From assembly GCA_023333565.1 (NCBI GenBank), contig JAJKFH010003358.1, positions 62,001 to 126,000 on the forward strand: DNA of 64,000 nucleotides. The letters are read 5' to 3'. Both the position numbers and the translations under genes were made by a program. Of this stretch, positions 12,403-23,916 are shown piece after piece. This stretch comes from Puffinus mauretanicus. Lineage: Eukaryota > Chordata > Aves > Procellariiformes > Procellariidae. Below the pieces are notes generated by a model. It was not told where the DNA came from and searched no databases. It was given only the letters and a program-made list of their open reading frames with translations. Position 1 is the stretch's first letter, and the number at the start of each line of letters is the position of its first letter.

Positions 12403-12443
12403 AGCTGTCCTGGCCCTGGCCCTGGCCCTGGCCCTGGCCCCCC
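12403..12443. repeat. Hexanucleotide (CCTGGC)n tract
   Basis: About six CCTGGC units form a Gly-Pro or Ala-Leu low-complexity stretch in overlapping frames. It is a simple repeat inside the GC-rich block. Confidence 0.8.
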
Positions 12444-12499
12444 CCTCACCCCGGCTGCTCCCAGCCCCTCTCTCACCCATTTCTCCTCAGGCCTCTCGG

Positions 12500-12620
12500 C
12501 CTCTGCCCCCTCCGGCCCCGCCCCAGGCTGGCTGTGACTGACAGGCCTCCTCTGGCTCCGCTGATTGGCTCAGCCGTGGCCAATGGTGCAGCTGTTGCCG
12601 GGTGGGCGGGGCAGCCCAGG
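12500..12620. promoter_or_regulatory. GC-rich promoter-like segment with CCAAT and GC boxes
   Basis: A GGCCCCGCCCC box (about 12513), an inverted CCAAT box (GATTGGCT, about 12562), a direct CCAAT box (GGCCAATGG, about 12577) and a GGGCGGGGC box (about 12603) lie within 110 bp. There is no TATA box. Such clusters are typical of CpG-type, often bidirectional promoters. Minus-strand candidate exons lie just below. No plus-strand exon was recognised. Confidence 0.4.
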
Positions 12621-14879
12621 CCTCTCCTCACAGAGCTGCCCTGTGCCCACTGCCCCCCCCCGCCCCGCAGCTGCTCCTCCCCAGCCGGGACACTGGGCCT
12701 GCGGGGAGACGGCCTTCAGGAAGGGCCCTGCCTCCTGGGGCTGCTCTCTCAGCAGCGCAAGGTGTGTGCACAGCTCTGCCGTCCCTCGGTCCGCTCCTGG
12801 GGTCTGGGCCTCCTCAGGGAGGGAGGGAAGGGGGGGCGGGGAGGGCAAGCGAGGGGAGAAGAGGGAAGGGGAGGGGACAGGGCAGGAGGAGAGCTGGCAG
12901 GAGGGGAGCTTCCCTGGATTTGTTCTGGATTGGTAAGTGGTTCCAAAAACGTGGATCTGTCTGTGCTGCCTGCCACAGCCCTGGGCAGGAGGAGCTGCCT
13001 GACGGGCACCTCCTCATCAGCCACGCAGGCGCCTGTCAGGAGACAGGGCTCTGCCCCCGGTCACAGCGCCCATACTGAGCCCAGCACCCAGCGTCTTCCT
13101 CAGGTCTCGCCTTCCCCTTGGCGGTAAGGGGGAGAGACGCCCTGTCCTGGCATGGCCCAGGGCATCTTCCTGTGGCCAGAAGGAAGGATGGAGCCCTGTC
13201 ACTCTCCCTACGGGGGCTGACCACCGTCCTTTGCTTCTGTCCCTGGGGCTCCCCAGTGCTGGCAGGCCCCACAGGGCTTCAGGGCCAAGCAAATGCTGGG
13301 GCACCAAGGGCACCTGGGGCTCAGAGCAGCTTCAGGAATCTCCAAAGCCGAAGTGCGGCTGCCCCTTTACTTCTGCAGATGCAGTTGTTTGCTACCCCCT
13401 TCATGGTCAAAATTGTTTCTCTTCATGGCACATGGGCTGGACAGATGCCACTTCCCTGCTGGTCTGGGAGGACTTCAGGGAAACGAGGAAGTCGGAGCAT
13501 GCACACAGGTATGAGGAAAGTGAAAAGGAGCCGTGTCAAGGTTTTTCTGGTGTTTTGCATCAGAACTCAGACATTTGTGTGCATCCCAGCACCAATGTCA
13601 GCTTTTTTTCCTCCAAGCTGCACAACTATTCACCAGCAAAAGGGAGTTGGGCTGAGCTGGTCTTTGGCATAACTTGGCTCCTTCCTTTTTTAATTGTGTA
13701 CCTAGACTTTTCCTTTTTTCCACCAATGTCTGTCTGTCTGCCCCCTTCCCCCCAAGTTTCATCCTCTTTCAAAGGTAATTATGATTTGAGTTTCTAGACA
13801 GATCATTGAGTAGGTAGACACAGGATATAAGTATAGGCTGGTCTATGCCTCCAAAGCTGTAGGCTGAGCAGTTATACCTTTAAAGGCTAGATAGATATGG
13901 GCTATGGGTAGGGTTACTGTTTGCCAGTTATTACTTCTTTTGGGGTCCTGTGACAGTGATGGTAAAGGTTGTCCGCCTGCAGCTCTGCAGCAGTTAAAAC
14001 TACACTGAAAGAGTTTTGATGGCGGATGCTGTTCTGTGTGTTTTGTTTTCAATAATAATTTCATTGAGCTAGAATTATTTCTATGCGATTAGGTGATGGG
14101 GATCCCGGTCAGCTGGAGCCAGGCCAGCCGGGGCAGCCCGGGTGATCTGAGAGCTGAGGAGGGGAAGGAGACAGACCCCCCCCCCCAGGCACAGGCACTG
14201 GGCACCCTGACTCCCAGAGCCCGCCTTGAGCTGCCCCAGCACGGCTCACCCCCTGCAGCTGCCCCGGCCCCAGCCCCTGCCCTGAGGCCTGTCCCGGAGC
14301 CCCAGGCTGCTCCACGGCCTGTCCTGGCAGCAGCGAGCTGGGCCTTGGGTGCGCTCAATCCTCTGTTAATGCAGGTGCTGTCAGTGCCAGCGCGGGGAAG
14401 GAGCGATGTCTGCAGGAACTCCTGCAGCAGGAGGGGCTCCAGCCTGGGGCTGGCTGCGGTAATCACAGTTCTTTCCTTGAGGCTGCGCTGAGGGCTCAGT
14501 TGTCCGTTCCTCCCCCAGGAATGTTTGTTGGCTGCATCTGGCTCGGGCTGAAGTTGAAGAGATCGGAAAAAGGTAAAGCGGCTGGAGAAGGACATGAAGG
14601 GGATCCGTCTGGAAGCTGCCCCCAGCTGCAGACAAGAGACAGATGGCCTCTCCTGGTGAGGAAGGGTCCCTCTGAGTATTCCTCAGCAGACCAGATCGCC
14701 AACATGCACCGCGAGGTCTGTGTGCATAACCAAAAGTACGGTACGGCCATGTAGTGTGTGTGTCTGTGTGCGCGTGTGAGGCTATGTGTCTAGGAAGCTT
14801 CATATTGTAAGAGCTGAGAGACACAGAGACAGAAGCGTCTGAACTGTAAAATTCTCCTGGCAGCACGGAGAGCGGGAAC
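12621..14879. other. GC-rich to mixed sequence, no gene recognised
   Basis: Several frames stay open because of base composition, but none shows a recognisable domain or a convincing set of splice sites. A short TG/CG dinucleotide-like stretch occurs near 14750-14780. Confidence 0.4.
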
Positions 14880-16700
14880 TGCAGTGAGTCCTGGGCCCTT
14901 GGGGCCGTGTCGCCCCTCTTCTGCGACTGGGTCTCTCCCTGTGCCTGTGCCCCCCCGCCTTTCCCTCACTGGTATCACCTTTTTGCTTCCCTGTACCCCT
15001 CTTCTTCTGTTTATTCTTGTGTCCTGCTCCCTGTTCCTCCCTCTCTCATTTCCAAGCCCCTCTCTTTCTCTGCCACTCTACCCGCCCCTTTGTTTTTTCT
15101 TGTTCTCCCTCTGTCCTGCTCCCTGCCCCTCTTTTTTTCTTCCTCTGTCTCTGTCCTGCAGCCCAGCGCTGTTTTCCATTCTCTGCCTCTTTGTCCCGAT
15201 CTGCATCCCTCCCTGTTTTTCACAATGTCTCTGGCCTCTTCCCTGTCCTGCTTTCTCTCTCTCTGCTTGTATGTCCTACTCCCTGTCCCTGACCTCCTCT
15301 TTCTCTCTCACTCCTTCTCTTTCTCTCCCTCTTCCTCTGTCCTGCTCACCGCCTCTGTTTTTCTTTTTCTTTCATTCTGTATCCCACTGTCCCTGTCATT
15401 CTTCTTGTCCATCTCTTACTCTTGCTGTCCCTCTGCTGCTCCCTGACTCCCTTTCCTTTTTTGTCTTCCTCCGTCTCTCCACAGGGCTCCTGATCCCTCT
15501 CTTTCTTTCTCTATCCCTCTGTGAGGCTCAAAATCCCTGTCTTTCTCCCTCTGTCGTTATTCTTGTGTGTCGCTCCATCCTGCTCCCTGTCCCACCATTT
15601 CTTGCTATGTCCCTCTGTCCTGCTCCCTGACCCTATTCCTTTTTCACTCCTTCTCTGTCCTGCCACCCACTCCAGATTATTTCTCCATCTCCCTCTCCTT
15701 ATTTTTCTTTCTCTGTCCTGCTCCCTCTTTCTGCCTCTCTTCCTCTACCCCTGCTGCTTCTTTCTCCATCTCTGTCCAGATCCCTGTCCCTTTTACTTTC
15801 CTCTCGCTATCCCTCTGTCCTTCTTCTTGTCCCCACCTTTTCTGTTGTGCAGCCCAGTGCTGTCTTTTCTTTCTCCACCTCTCTGTCTTGCTGCCCAACC
15901 CAGGCCTTTTCCCCCTCCATCTCTGTCCTGCTCCCTGTCTCTTATTTTTGCCTGTCTTTCACTTTGTCCTGCCTCCCTGTCCCTTTTTTCTCTCTCCGTA
16001 TCACCCCGTCTTGCTCCCTGTCCCTGCCTTTCTCTGACAATCCGCGTCCTGCCCCTGTCCTTGTCTTTCCCTCTTTGTTCCCTCGTCATTCTTCCCATCT
16101 TTTTTCTCTCTCTCTCCCCATCTCCCTGCTGCTTCTTTCTCCACCTCTCTCCTGCTCCCTGACCCTTTTTCCCTCTCGCTGTCCCTCTGTTCTGCTTCCT
16201 CTCCCATCTTTTCTGTTTTTATTTCTCTGTCTCACTGCCTGTCCCATTGTTTCTTGCTATACCTCCTTGTCCAGCTGGCTCTCCCTTTTTTCTGTTGTCT
16301 CTTCCTCTGTCCTGCTTCTCGGCCTTTCTTTCCTCTTCCTCCATCTCTGTCCTCCAGACCATTGCTGTTATTTTTCCTCTTGGTCTCTTTGTCCGGATCT
16401 GAGCCTCTCCTTATTTCTTAGTCCTCTCCGTCCTGTTCACTGTCCTTTTTCTCTCTCTGTCTGTATGTCCCGTTCCCTGTCCCCATCTTTCTCTATCCCT
16501 CCTTTCTTCTTCTTCTCCTTCCCCCCCTTTTTCTATCCCTCTGTGCTGCTCCCCAACCCTACTTTTTCTTCCTCCATCTCTCTGCAAGACTCCTTGTCCC
16601 TGTTTTTCTTGATTTCTCCATTTCTCTGGCCTTTTCCCTGCACCTTTGTTTCTCAGCTCCTCAGTCTTTTCCCTTATCTTATTTTTCTCTTTCTAGTCCT
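14880..16700. repeat. 1.8 kb pyrimidine-rich minisatellite (CTGTCCTGCTCCCTG core)
   Basis: The plus strand is almost wholly C and T. Imperfect copies of CTGTCCTGCTCCCTGTCCC, a T-run and TTTCTCCATCTCT recur about every 50-70 bp. Frames of up to 291 codons are low-complexity Leu/Ser/Pro/Phe and are rejected as genes. A shorter block of the same motif occurs at 29195-29390. Confidence 0.9.
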
Positions 16701-16757
16701 TCTCCCCATCAGCTTACCCTGAATGACCAGGTGTCCCTGTGCTCTGGTATTTACCTG

Positions 16758-17045
16758 TGTCATGGTTTAACCTGGTGGGCAGCTAAACGCCACACAGCTG
16801 TTTGCTCACTCCCCCACAGTGGGATGGGGGAGAGAATGGGAAAAAAGGTCAAACTCATGGGTTGAGATAAAGACAATTTAATAGGACAGAAAAGGAAGGG
16901 AAAATAATAATAATGATAAAAGAATATACAAAACAAGTGATGCACAATGCAATTGCTGATCGATGCCCAGCCAGTTCCCGAGCAGCGGCCCCGCCCCCCT
17001 GGCCAACCTCCCCAGTTTTTTGTCAGCATGACATCATATGGTGTG
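16758..17045 (-). mobile_element. ERVL-like solo LTR, part 1 (3' part), split by a provirus
   Basis: This is the reverse complement of the LTR family seen at 38680-39261, starting TGTCATGGTTTAACC. It is interrupted at 17045 and resumes at 24504. The joined element would be about 535 bp. Outer flanks ACCTG (16753-16757) and ACCTA (24744-24748) fit a 5 bp target duplication with one change. The LTR was therefore a solo LTR before the provirus entered it. Confidence 0.88.
17039..17045. repeat. Left target-site duplication of the provirus (TGGTGTG)
   Basis: TGGTGTG at 17039-17045 is repeated at 24497-24503. Host copies of the interrupted LTR read through this point once, confirming duplication on insertion. 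Seven bases match. ERV2-type integrases usually make six, so one base may be coincidence. Confidence 0.7.
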
Positions 17046-17482
17046 TGTTGCATAACGACGCGAGACAGAGACTTCTTCAATATGAAGCAGGAATCATGTC
17101 TGTCTTTATTTGCTCCTTAGCAAAGTATTTATAATCAACTCGTGGCCTTCACATACATTTTTGGCCTTTGTCCAAAGCACAATTACAGATAGATAGGATA
17201 CAAGATTACAGATAAACAGGATACAAGACAAAAGCCAAATTATGTTCTAAATATATTACAAGCTCTATAATTAACACAATGTTCTTCCAAATTTCATTCC
17301 ACCTTTTTAATGATGATGTTCTCCTTATTTATTGCTCCTTACTTATCACCAAGTCCCTTATTCTTTGTACACAACTTTTCCACAAGTCATAATTCAACTT
17401 AATCACCGGACTTTGCCAAACCCTTATCTACCGCGTTGTAACATCGTTCAGTCAATTTTACTTAATTGCAGAAAATCCCACA
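17046..17482 (-). repeat. Provirus 3' LTR
   Basis: A 437 bp LTR with TG...CA ends, TGTGGGATTTTCTGC at its 5' end on the minus strand and TTATGCAACA at its 3' end. It is preceded on the minus strand by the purine tract. Five substitutions separate it from the other LTR. The env stop codon lies inside its first 25 bases. Confidence 0.93.
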
Positions 17483-18774
17483 ATTCCCCTTTTTTGTTTT
17501 ATAAAAGCTCTATCTGCTATATTCTGTAACATACCTGTAGCACACTGAATCAAACATGGGAAAATAATTATCACAATTACAATAATTAAAATTATTATCA
17601 ATACCCACTTCAAAATCACTCTCCACCATGATCTAATATTAAGAGAAGCTAGCCAATCATCAAAAGGATTTCTTTTTTCCATTAACTTCCCCAATCCATC
17701 TTGAAGTTCTTTCAATTTACTCTGTATAGATTGAGATTTATCTGTCAAGTTAAAACAACACATCCCAGCAAATTCTTCACAACCATGACCATGGGCTAAA
17801 AGCAAAAAATCAATTGCCGCCCTATTTTGCAAGGTTGCTTTTCGAATACTATCCAATTCTGTGGCCATATCATGAAGAATCAAAGAAGTACGATTGAATT
17901 GTTTTCCTGACCAACACATTAGGTTCCTTACTACTGTTCCCAAATGTATTAAGGACAAGGGAGGCAAAAATAAGGACAATGTTACCAGAGTAGGCTGTCC
18001 CCAAATTAAGACATCATCTGTACAATTCTCCAATAACGGTGTTATAGATCGCTTTTGTTTCTGAACACTCTGTCCCTGTGCTTGGTATAGCATCTGCAAT
18101 TGCTGCAAATGTTGTTTTCTTGGCAACAATAGCGTCAATTTTCCAATCATACATGGCCCTCCAAATGGCAATGGGGGAACCCCGGGCCAAGCCCTATCTC
18201 CACAAATCAAAAAATACCCAGGAGGCAAAGCGTATGCTTTGGCTCGGTGATAAGGTATATCTTGCGTTGTATAATTACAAAAACTCTCATTTAGATATTG
18301 TAATTGTTGAGGTGAAACATTGGTGGGCGGATCATTACTACTCAGGGAACTAAATTTTACACATCCATTGTTGGGAAAAGTTCCAAGCAAATCTAACTCT
18401 TGAGGAGGCAACATTACCTTCTTCAAACTCGTAATCAAGAATGCATTAACTGTAGTATTAACTGCCCAGCTCATAGCATTAGACGTTTGCTGTATAATTG
18501 ACATATTTACAGACCCCTGGATCCAGTCAGTAAAATCTGATATATTTACATAAGCAAACCCGATCAAGCAGGTCCGGAATGGATTTCCTACTTGCTTTAA
18601 CGAAAGACAGAAGTCCTTGCTGTCTGTCGCTTGAGCCCATCTTATCCAAACATTGTCCTGATCCTGCATTTCGGCCAACTCCACTGGTATTGAATGAGCT
18701 CTTCCAAGGGTCAAGAAGCTTGCAAGGAGGATAAGGCAGCAACTGTAGGTCGAATCCATTTTGCAGGCAACCAT
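17458..18774 (-). CDS. env: Provirus env, intact open frame
   Basis: 438 codons without interruption. Residues about 7-26 form a signal peptide. The surface subunit (to about 242) is short and has several N-glycosylation sequons (for example N77, N106, N162, N167). A furin-type KQKR site is at 239-242. The transmembrane subunit carries the conserved immunosuppressive-domain-like stretch ending at 331, the C-X6-CC motif (C332, C339, C340) and a membrane anchor about 389-408. The transmembrane region is of the alpharetrovirus type. The surface subunit is shorter than the roughly 340 residues usual there. The start overlaps the end of pol by 64 nt and the last codons run through the purine tract into the LTR. 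Expression is not shown. Confidence 0.9.
   Translation of the reverse strand: MVACKMDSTYSCCLILLASFLTLGRAHSIPVELAEMQDQDNVWIRWAQATDSKDFCLSLKQVGNPFRTCLIGFAYVNISDFTDWIQGSVNMSIIQQTSNAMSWAVNTTVNAFLITSLKKVMLPPQELDLLGTFPNNGCVKFSSLSSNDPPTNVSPQQLQYLNESFCNYTTQDIPYHRAKAYALPPGYFLICGDRAWPGVPPLPFGGPCMIGKLTLLLPRKQHLQQLQMLYQAQGQSVQKQKRSITPLLENCTDDVLIWGQPTLVTLSLFLPPLSLIHLGTVVRNLMCWSGKQFNRTSLILHDMATELDSIRKATLQNRAAIDFLLLAHGHGCEEFAGMCCFNLTDKSQSIQSKLKELQDGLGKLMEKRNPFDDWLASLNIRSWWRVILKWVLIIILIIVIVIIIFPCLIQCATGMLQNIADRAFIKQKRGIVGFSAIK
17483..17496 (-). promoter_or_regulatory. Polypurine tract
   Basis: On the minus strand AAAAAAGGGGAAT directly precedes the 3' LTR. Such tracts prime plus-strand DNA synthesis. Here it is also translated as the tail of env. 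Confidence 0.8.
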
Positions 18775-21336
18775 TTAGGTCCAATATCTGTTAAAACACA
18801 AGCATACCCTCTTCCCCAGGTTAATAATTCAGCAGGTCCCCGCCATTGATTAGTTCGGGCGTCATACCACAATACTGGAGGCCTGATGTGAAGGTCCTGT
18901 TTTTCCTGTTGTGACATGATGTGTACATAAACAGGGGGATATTTATCTGAAAAATTTAACCAATTGATAACATATAACGCCTTTAAAAGTACTAATTCCG
19001 GAGACATAAATTCAGAATAATGTTTTTGAATTTGCTGTTTTAAATAATGATGCGCCCGTTCCGCAATAGCTTGACCAGTAGAATTTCCTGGCACTCCTGT
19101 AACATGCTCAATTCCCCATTCTTTCAAAAATTGTTGGGTACTAGCGGCAATATAAGCAGAGCCATTATCTGTCTTTATACATCGAGGCACACCCATTACG
19201 GCAAAACATTGCAACCAATGGCAACGAGCGGCAACAGCATTAGCTTTTCTTTGAGCAGTTGCCCAAATCATATGCGAAAAGGTGTCCACAGTTACATGTA
19301 TGTGTTGCAAATTTTTAAAACTCTTAAAAAATGTAATGTCAGTTTGCCAAAGCTCTAATGCTTTAAGACCACGAGGATTAACCCCATGTGGCAAACTTGC
19401 TGGCAAAGGAGCACAATGAGGACATGCCGCAATAATATTGTGGGCCTGATTAAGGGTTATTTTAAATTGCTTGGCTAACGCTTTTGCGGACTGATGATAA
19501 AATGAGTGTGATAATCGTGCTTGTTGATGAACATGAGGCACTACTACAGTAGCAGGAGAAACAAGAGTATCAATCCTACGGTTGCCTTCAAATAGGCCTT
19601 CTCGAAACGGAGTATGACTTCGGATATGTGATACATAATATAGGTATACAAGTGCATTTAATAAATAAAGAAGTTTATACAATAATTCCCTTAATCGAAT
19701 ATTCTGTACCTCTTTAACAAATGATCTTTCTAAACGCTGTACAATTCCTACAACATAGAGAGAGTCACTAACTAGGTTAATAGCTATGTTAGAAAAGGTA
19801 AAAAATACTTGTACCACTGCTTGCAGGTCTAATAATTGTGTGGAACCATTATCATAAAAAAGCTGATCATGCCATTGTTGATTTTCATACCATGTAAATC
19901 CATATTTTCCTGTTCTGGAACTAGCGTCTGTATAAACAGTAAGACCAGCTACAGGGGTAACAGATAACATTACCTCTGGCTCCAAGCAAAGTATTGTGGA
20001 AAACAACCGGTGTTTTGGATAATGATTAGACAAAATTCCCTTAAAGTCATAAGTAGCTAGTGCGAATTCAGTTATGGTTTGAAACATTTGTTGTATCTGC
20101 ATATCTGTGTATGGTAAATAAATGACTTGAGGGTCAATCCCACTTATATCTATAACTCTTTGACGGGTAGAATAAATTAAGTTAGATATCGCTACAATCC
20201 GTGGAATAATTGTTTGTTTTTGTGTTACAGACGGATATTTCCATTCGATGACATTCATAGGGTCTAACTGGTGTGGAAGCCATTGAAAAATTAAGGCAGC
20301 TAAATATTTTTCAGTGTTTAGTATTGCTATAAAAAGGGGTACATTTTGAACAATGCGATTCGCATATCCTCGCGTAATTTTATTAGCAATGGTTTTAAGA
20401 GCGTTTTGCTGCACTTCATCAAGTTTTCGAGGGGCATTCGCCCCCCCTCCTCCCTTCAGTAGGTGCACCAAGGGAGCAATATCCTCATTGGAAATTCCAC
20501 AATAGGAGCGAAGCCATTGAATATCTCCTAATACCTTTTGAACATCTTGTAATGTAGAGATATTTAGGTTAATCACAAGTTTTTGAGGCTTAACCTGTAG
20601 TTGTGTAACTTTAAATCCTAAATAAGAGTAAGGTGAATGTTTTTGAATTTTATCAGGCGCCACTATTAAACCGGCGGCATTTAATGCCTGCTGAAGGAAA
20701 TCGACAAAATTAGAATCAAGGTTTTCCGCTGCACAAAGGATATCATCCATATAATGATAAATAATACAATTCGGAATGGTAATACGAATAGGTTGTAAGG
20801 CAGCAGCTACATAGTACTGACAAATGGTAGGAGAATTTTTCATTCCTTGTGGCAATACTCGCCACTGATATCGTTTATAAGGTGCTTGTTTATTTATAGT
20901 TGGTACCGAAAAGGCAAATTTTTCTTTATCTTGCTCAGCCAATGGTATCGTGAAAAAACAATCTTTTAAATCAATTACTAAAATTTCCCATTGAGCAGGA
21001 AGCATAGTTGGGGTTGGTAAACCGGGTTGCAAAGGTCCCATTGTTTCCATAACAGCATTAACAGCTCTTAAGTCTTGTAAAAGTCGCCATTTTCCTGATT
21101 TCTTTTTTTATAACAAAACCAGGAGTATTCCATGGACTAAATGATTCCTCTAAATGACCTAATTTCAACTGTTCCTCTACCAAGGTCTGCAAATGCGACA
21201 GTTTCTCAAGTGTTAGCGGCCACTGCTCTACCCAAACAGGAGCAGTTTGTTTCCATTTCAAAGGTATTGGGTCCGTCACCTGTCGCTGTGCAGTGGCCGC
21301 TAAGTAAAAGGCGATGTCTGTAACACAACTCCCCAT
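18711..21336 (-). pseudogene. pol: Provirus pol (reverse transcriptase, RNase H, integrase) with one frame break
   Basis: The frame from 21336 encodes the reverse transcriptase N-terminus and then loses frame at a T7 run (21103-21109 on the plus strand). A second frame from about 21100 (first Met 21050) runs 779 codons to 18711. In that second part, numbered from its first Met: YMDD at 100-103 with an upstream Asp27; RNase H Asp375, Asp429 and Asp494, with Asp408 where Glu is normal; integrase zinc ligands His515, His519, Cys543, Cys546; catalytic Asp571, Asp628, Glu664; and a C-terminal domain to about 765. One base in a homopolymer is all that separates it from an open frame, so a sequencing error is possible. 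Confidence 0.88.
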
Positions 21337-22052
21337 TGCGTTAAACAGTCCCTGCCTAGTAACGCAATTTCTGTTTGCATAACATAAGGTCGGACTTTTG
21401 CATATAAGTGGGGTTCATTTTTCTTACACATAGTCACATATTGAATACTAAGCATTGTAGATTGTTCTCCTCCTATTCCTTGAATCATGGCATTAATTTC
21501 TTGTAAAGGCCAAGTAGTTGGCCATGCCTTTTTTGGAACAATTGTAATATCAGCACCTGTATCTAATAACATCAATAATGTAAAAGTAAAACCATCATTT
21601 TGTTTAAGTTCTACTTCAATTGTAGGTCTGTTCCTCTGGACAGGTATAGAAAAATGTACAGAAGGATCATTAGTTGATCCAAATCCACCTGTCCCTCTTA
21701 TTCTTTCTTCATTAGTGGGCACCATTGCCGGGAATGGGATTAACTGTGCTATTTCTGTTCCTTTTTCTATCGTTATAGGCGGATACAATGCTCTAATCAT
21801 AATTTTAATTGTCCCAGTATAATCTGAATCAATAAGACCTGGGAGAACAAAAATTCCCAAACGAGAAGCAGATGATCGCCCAATTATCAAAGCACTGAGT
21901 CCATATCCCAGCAGTCCCTTTTCCATAGAATCTACCACCTGTACCATATCATTTAATAATTGAACAGTATTAGCAATCCTAATATCTACTCCGGCGCTTC
22001 CGGCAGTTTTCCCCCGGAGACGGTCCAAGCATCCACTGAACTGGGTACCCAA
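21300..22052 (-). CDS. pro: Provirus pro: dUTPase fused to aspartic protease
   Basis: The frame is -1 relative to gag and overlaps its end. Residues about 17-127 from the first Met are a dUTPase (motifs [22 protein letters not shown], final GFGST), which hydrolyses dUTP. The retroviral protease follows, with LDTGAD at 163-168 and LLGRD at 231-235. It has no internal stop. It would be made as a Gag-Pro fusion by frameshifting at 22007-22013, so the Met at 22052 is not a real start. A dUTPase in the pro frame is a betaretrovirus trait not found in alpharetroviruses. The end overlaps pol, again in the -1 frame. Confidence 0.88.
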   Translation of the reverse strand: MGTQFSGCLDRLRGKTAGSAGVDIRIANTVQLLNDMVQVVDSMEKGLLGYGLSALIIGRSSASRLGIFVLPGLIDSDYTGTIKIMIRALYPPITIEKGTEIAQLIPFPAMVPTNEERIRGTGGFGSTNDPSVHFSIPVQRNRPTIEVELKQNDGFTFTLLMLLDTGADITIVPKKAWPTTWPLQEINAMIQGIGGEQSTMLSIQYVTMCKKNEPHLYAKVRPYVMQTEIALLGRDCLTQWGVVLQTSPFT

Positions 22053-23916
22053 GCATAGGGAATCTGCTGGTTTTTCTTGGAGGTGTTTAGTGTCATAGCG
22101 TCCCTCTGACTGGCGCTCATTATCATGTTTCCCGACTGCAAAGGTTGCCCCTGTTTAGTAAATCGCGCACGGCATTCCTCTACAACATGTCCTTGTCGCT
22201 GACACCGCGTACAATATTTACTACCCAAATTGTTTTGAGATTTCTTGGGACAAGTCTTTTTAAAATGTCCTTTTTGCCCACATAAAAAACAAACTCCCAA
22301 GCGCTGTCGAGTATTTCTAGGTTTTAAAACAGGTTGCAGAGCAGCGGCCAAAGCCTTAGCTTGTGCCTGGGCATATACTACGGCCTTATCTTGTTCTATT
22401 ACTAGATCTGCCCTAGCACAGGCTTCCATCATTTGCACTAGCCCAGCTGTTTTTGGTAACGTTGAAAGTATTCGCTTACACACATCATTAGCATTTTGTA
22501 CAGCCAGATCAAGCATTACAGCTGACTTTGCCTCGGTCGATAAGTTTGGTGATTTCTCTATTGCAGTTCTTAACCTATCCAAAAATGCAGAAAAAGATTC
22601 TGATGGCAGTTGTAGTATTTTAACATAAGGTGGAGATGCGGTCGCAGAAACCTGTAGTGCTTTCAGTGCGACAGCAGCAAGAGATTGAGATTGCTGCAAT
22701 ATTCGTCGATCTAACCGAGCTTGTGCCCTAGGATGCACAAAAGTTCCTTAACCCATTTCAATGGGTCCCCATCTTGCAAGTCCAAATTTTGCATTAATGC
22801 AATTTCACAACGTTTTCTCCAATCATCTTTAAAAACTAACTTTTGCATGGGAGACAAAATCAACGATACTAACGTTTCTATATCAAAAGGGGTAAGAACA
22901 TTTTGTGAAAATACCACATCAATCAAATTTCTTACATATGTATTATCCAGACCATATTGCATTATTGCCTTTTGTAGTCGATCTAATAACTGCCAATCGA
23001 ACTGCTGCCATTCTCGCACCTCCGCTCCTGCAGCGTTATGATGAAGGTGCACAGGAAAAGCTCTTAACGGACCTAGGAATTCACCTTCAATAGCTGCATC
23101 CCGAATTATTCCATGCCATTTCTGACCAGCGTCCATAGTCTGTGTTTTTTCGTCTTGCGTATTTGTACTCTTGAAACCTGTTGCTGACTGTCGTTGAAGT
23201 TGTTGATATAGATTCTGTAACAGTCCTGATTGTTGTCTCATCGCTTCCTGCAGCTTCGTACCCAACTGCCCGAGAACAATTTTTTGCCTGTTACCCTCTA
23301 ACTGTAATGCCGAAGCTTGCCTTTTTAATTCTTCTTCCTCACGCTTTATCTGCTGGAATTCCTCTAACAGCGGATTTTCTTGCTCCATCATTTCATCTTC
23401 ACTGATTAGAGGTGCAGCAGGGGTTGCAGGCTCCATACCAGCCCCTGCACCAGTTTCTTCAGGGGAAAAATAATCAGGCGGCAAGGGGGATTCAAAAATA
23501 GACTTAACATCTCTTACATTTGCTGGCAGGACCACAGGATCAGGTGAAGAAATAGAAGCCTGCTCACTCCTTTTGACCTTTTCTCGGAGGGAATATCCTA
23601 ATGCTCGTTCTGCAGCCTCCATAATTTCAGACTCAACGCGAGTCTTTTTCATCAATTGATTTATGAGATACCATACGTGACTAAGGGTTGCTGCTTCCTT
23701 ATTTCCAACTTGCACGGATTCCCATAGATCCTTTCCTAAAGCCTGCCAGCAGTCTTCCTTAAAACCCTCATCCATCGTTGTTAAAATGTTCCTCCTCTGT
23801 CCCCATTGCAACAAGTCCAAAGCCCCCTTTTCCTTCAGAGCTATTTCATGCTTCTCTGCCAGAGATAACAATATAGCTAGAACAGCTTTCACTTCTACTG
23901 ATACAGTAGATCCCAT
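21986..23916 (-). pseudogene. gag: Provirus gag (matrix, capsid, nucleocapsid) with one frame break
   Basis: The first frame (23916-22711, 401 codons) starts MGSTVSVEVK with a myristoylation-type Gly2, has a PPDY late-domain motif at 146-149, a Glu/Gln-rich probable coiled coil about 170-260, and the N-terminal capsid domain. It loses frame at an A4 run (22739-22742, plus strand). The second frame (first Met 22738, to 21986) carries the major homology region (about 43-62) and two CCHC zinc knuckles, C150-C163 and C176-C189. A one-base loss explains the break. It may be a real inactivation or a homopolymer error. Confidence 0.9.
22007..22013 (-). promoter_or_regulatory. Gag-pro ribosomal frameshift heptamer GGGAAAA
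   Basis: On the minus strand G GGA AAA in the gag frame lies eight codons before the gag stop. A -1 slip there enters the dUTPase frame exactly. It matches the X XXY YYZ rule. No equally standard heptamer was seen in the short pro/pol overlap (21300-21336). Confidence 0.75.

Noticed and set aside
15847..16722. 291-codon open frame
   Set aside because: It lies in the pyrimidine-rich array and is Leu/Ser/Pro low complexity.
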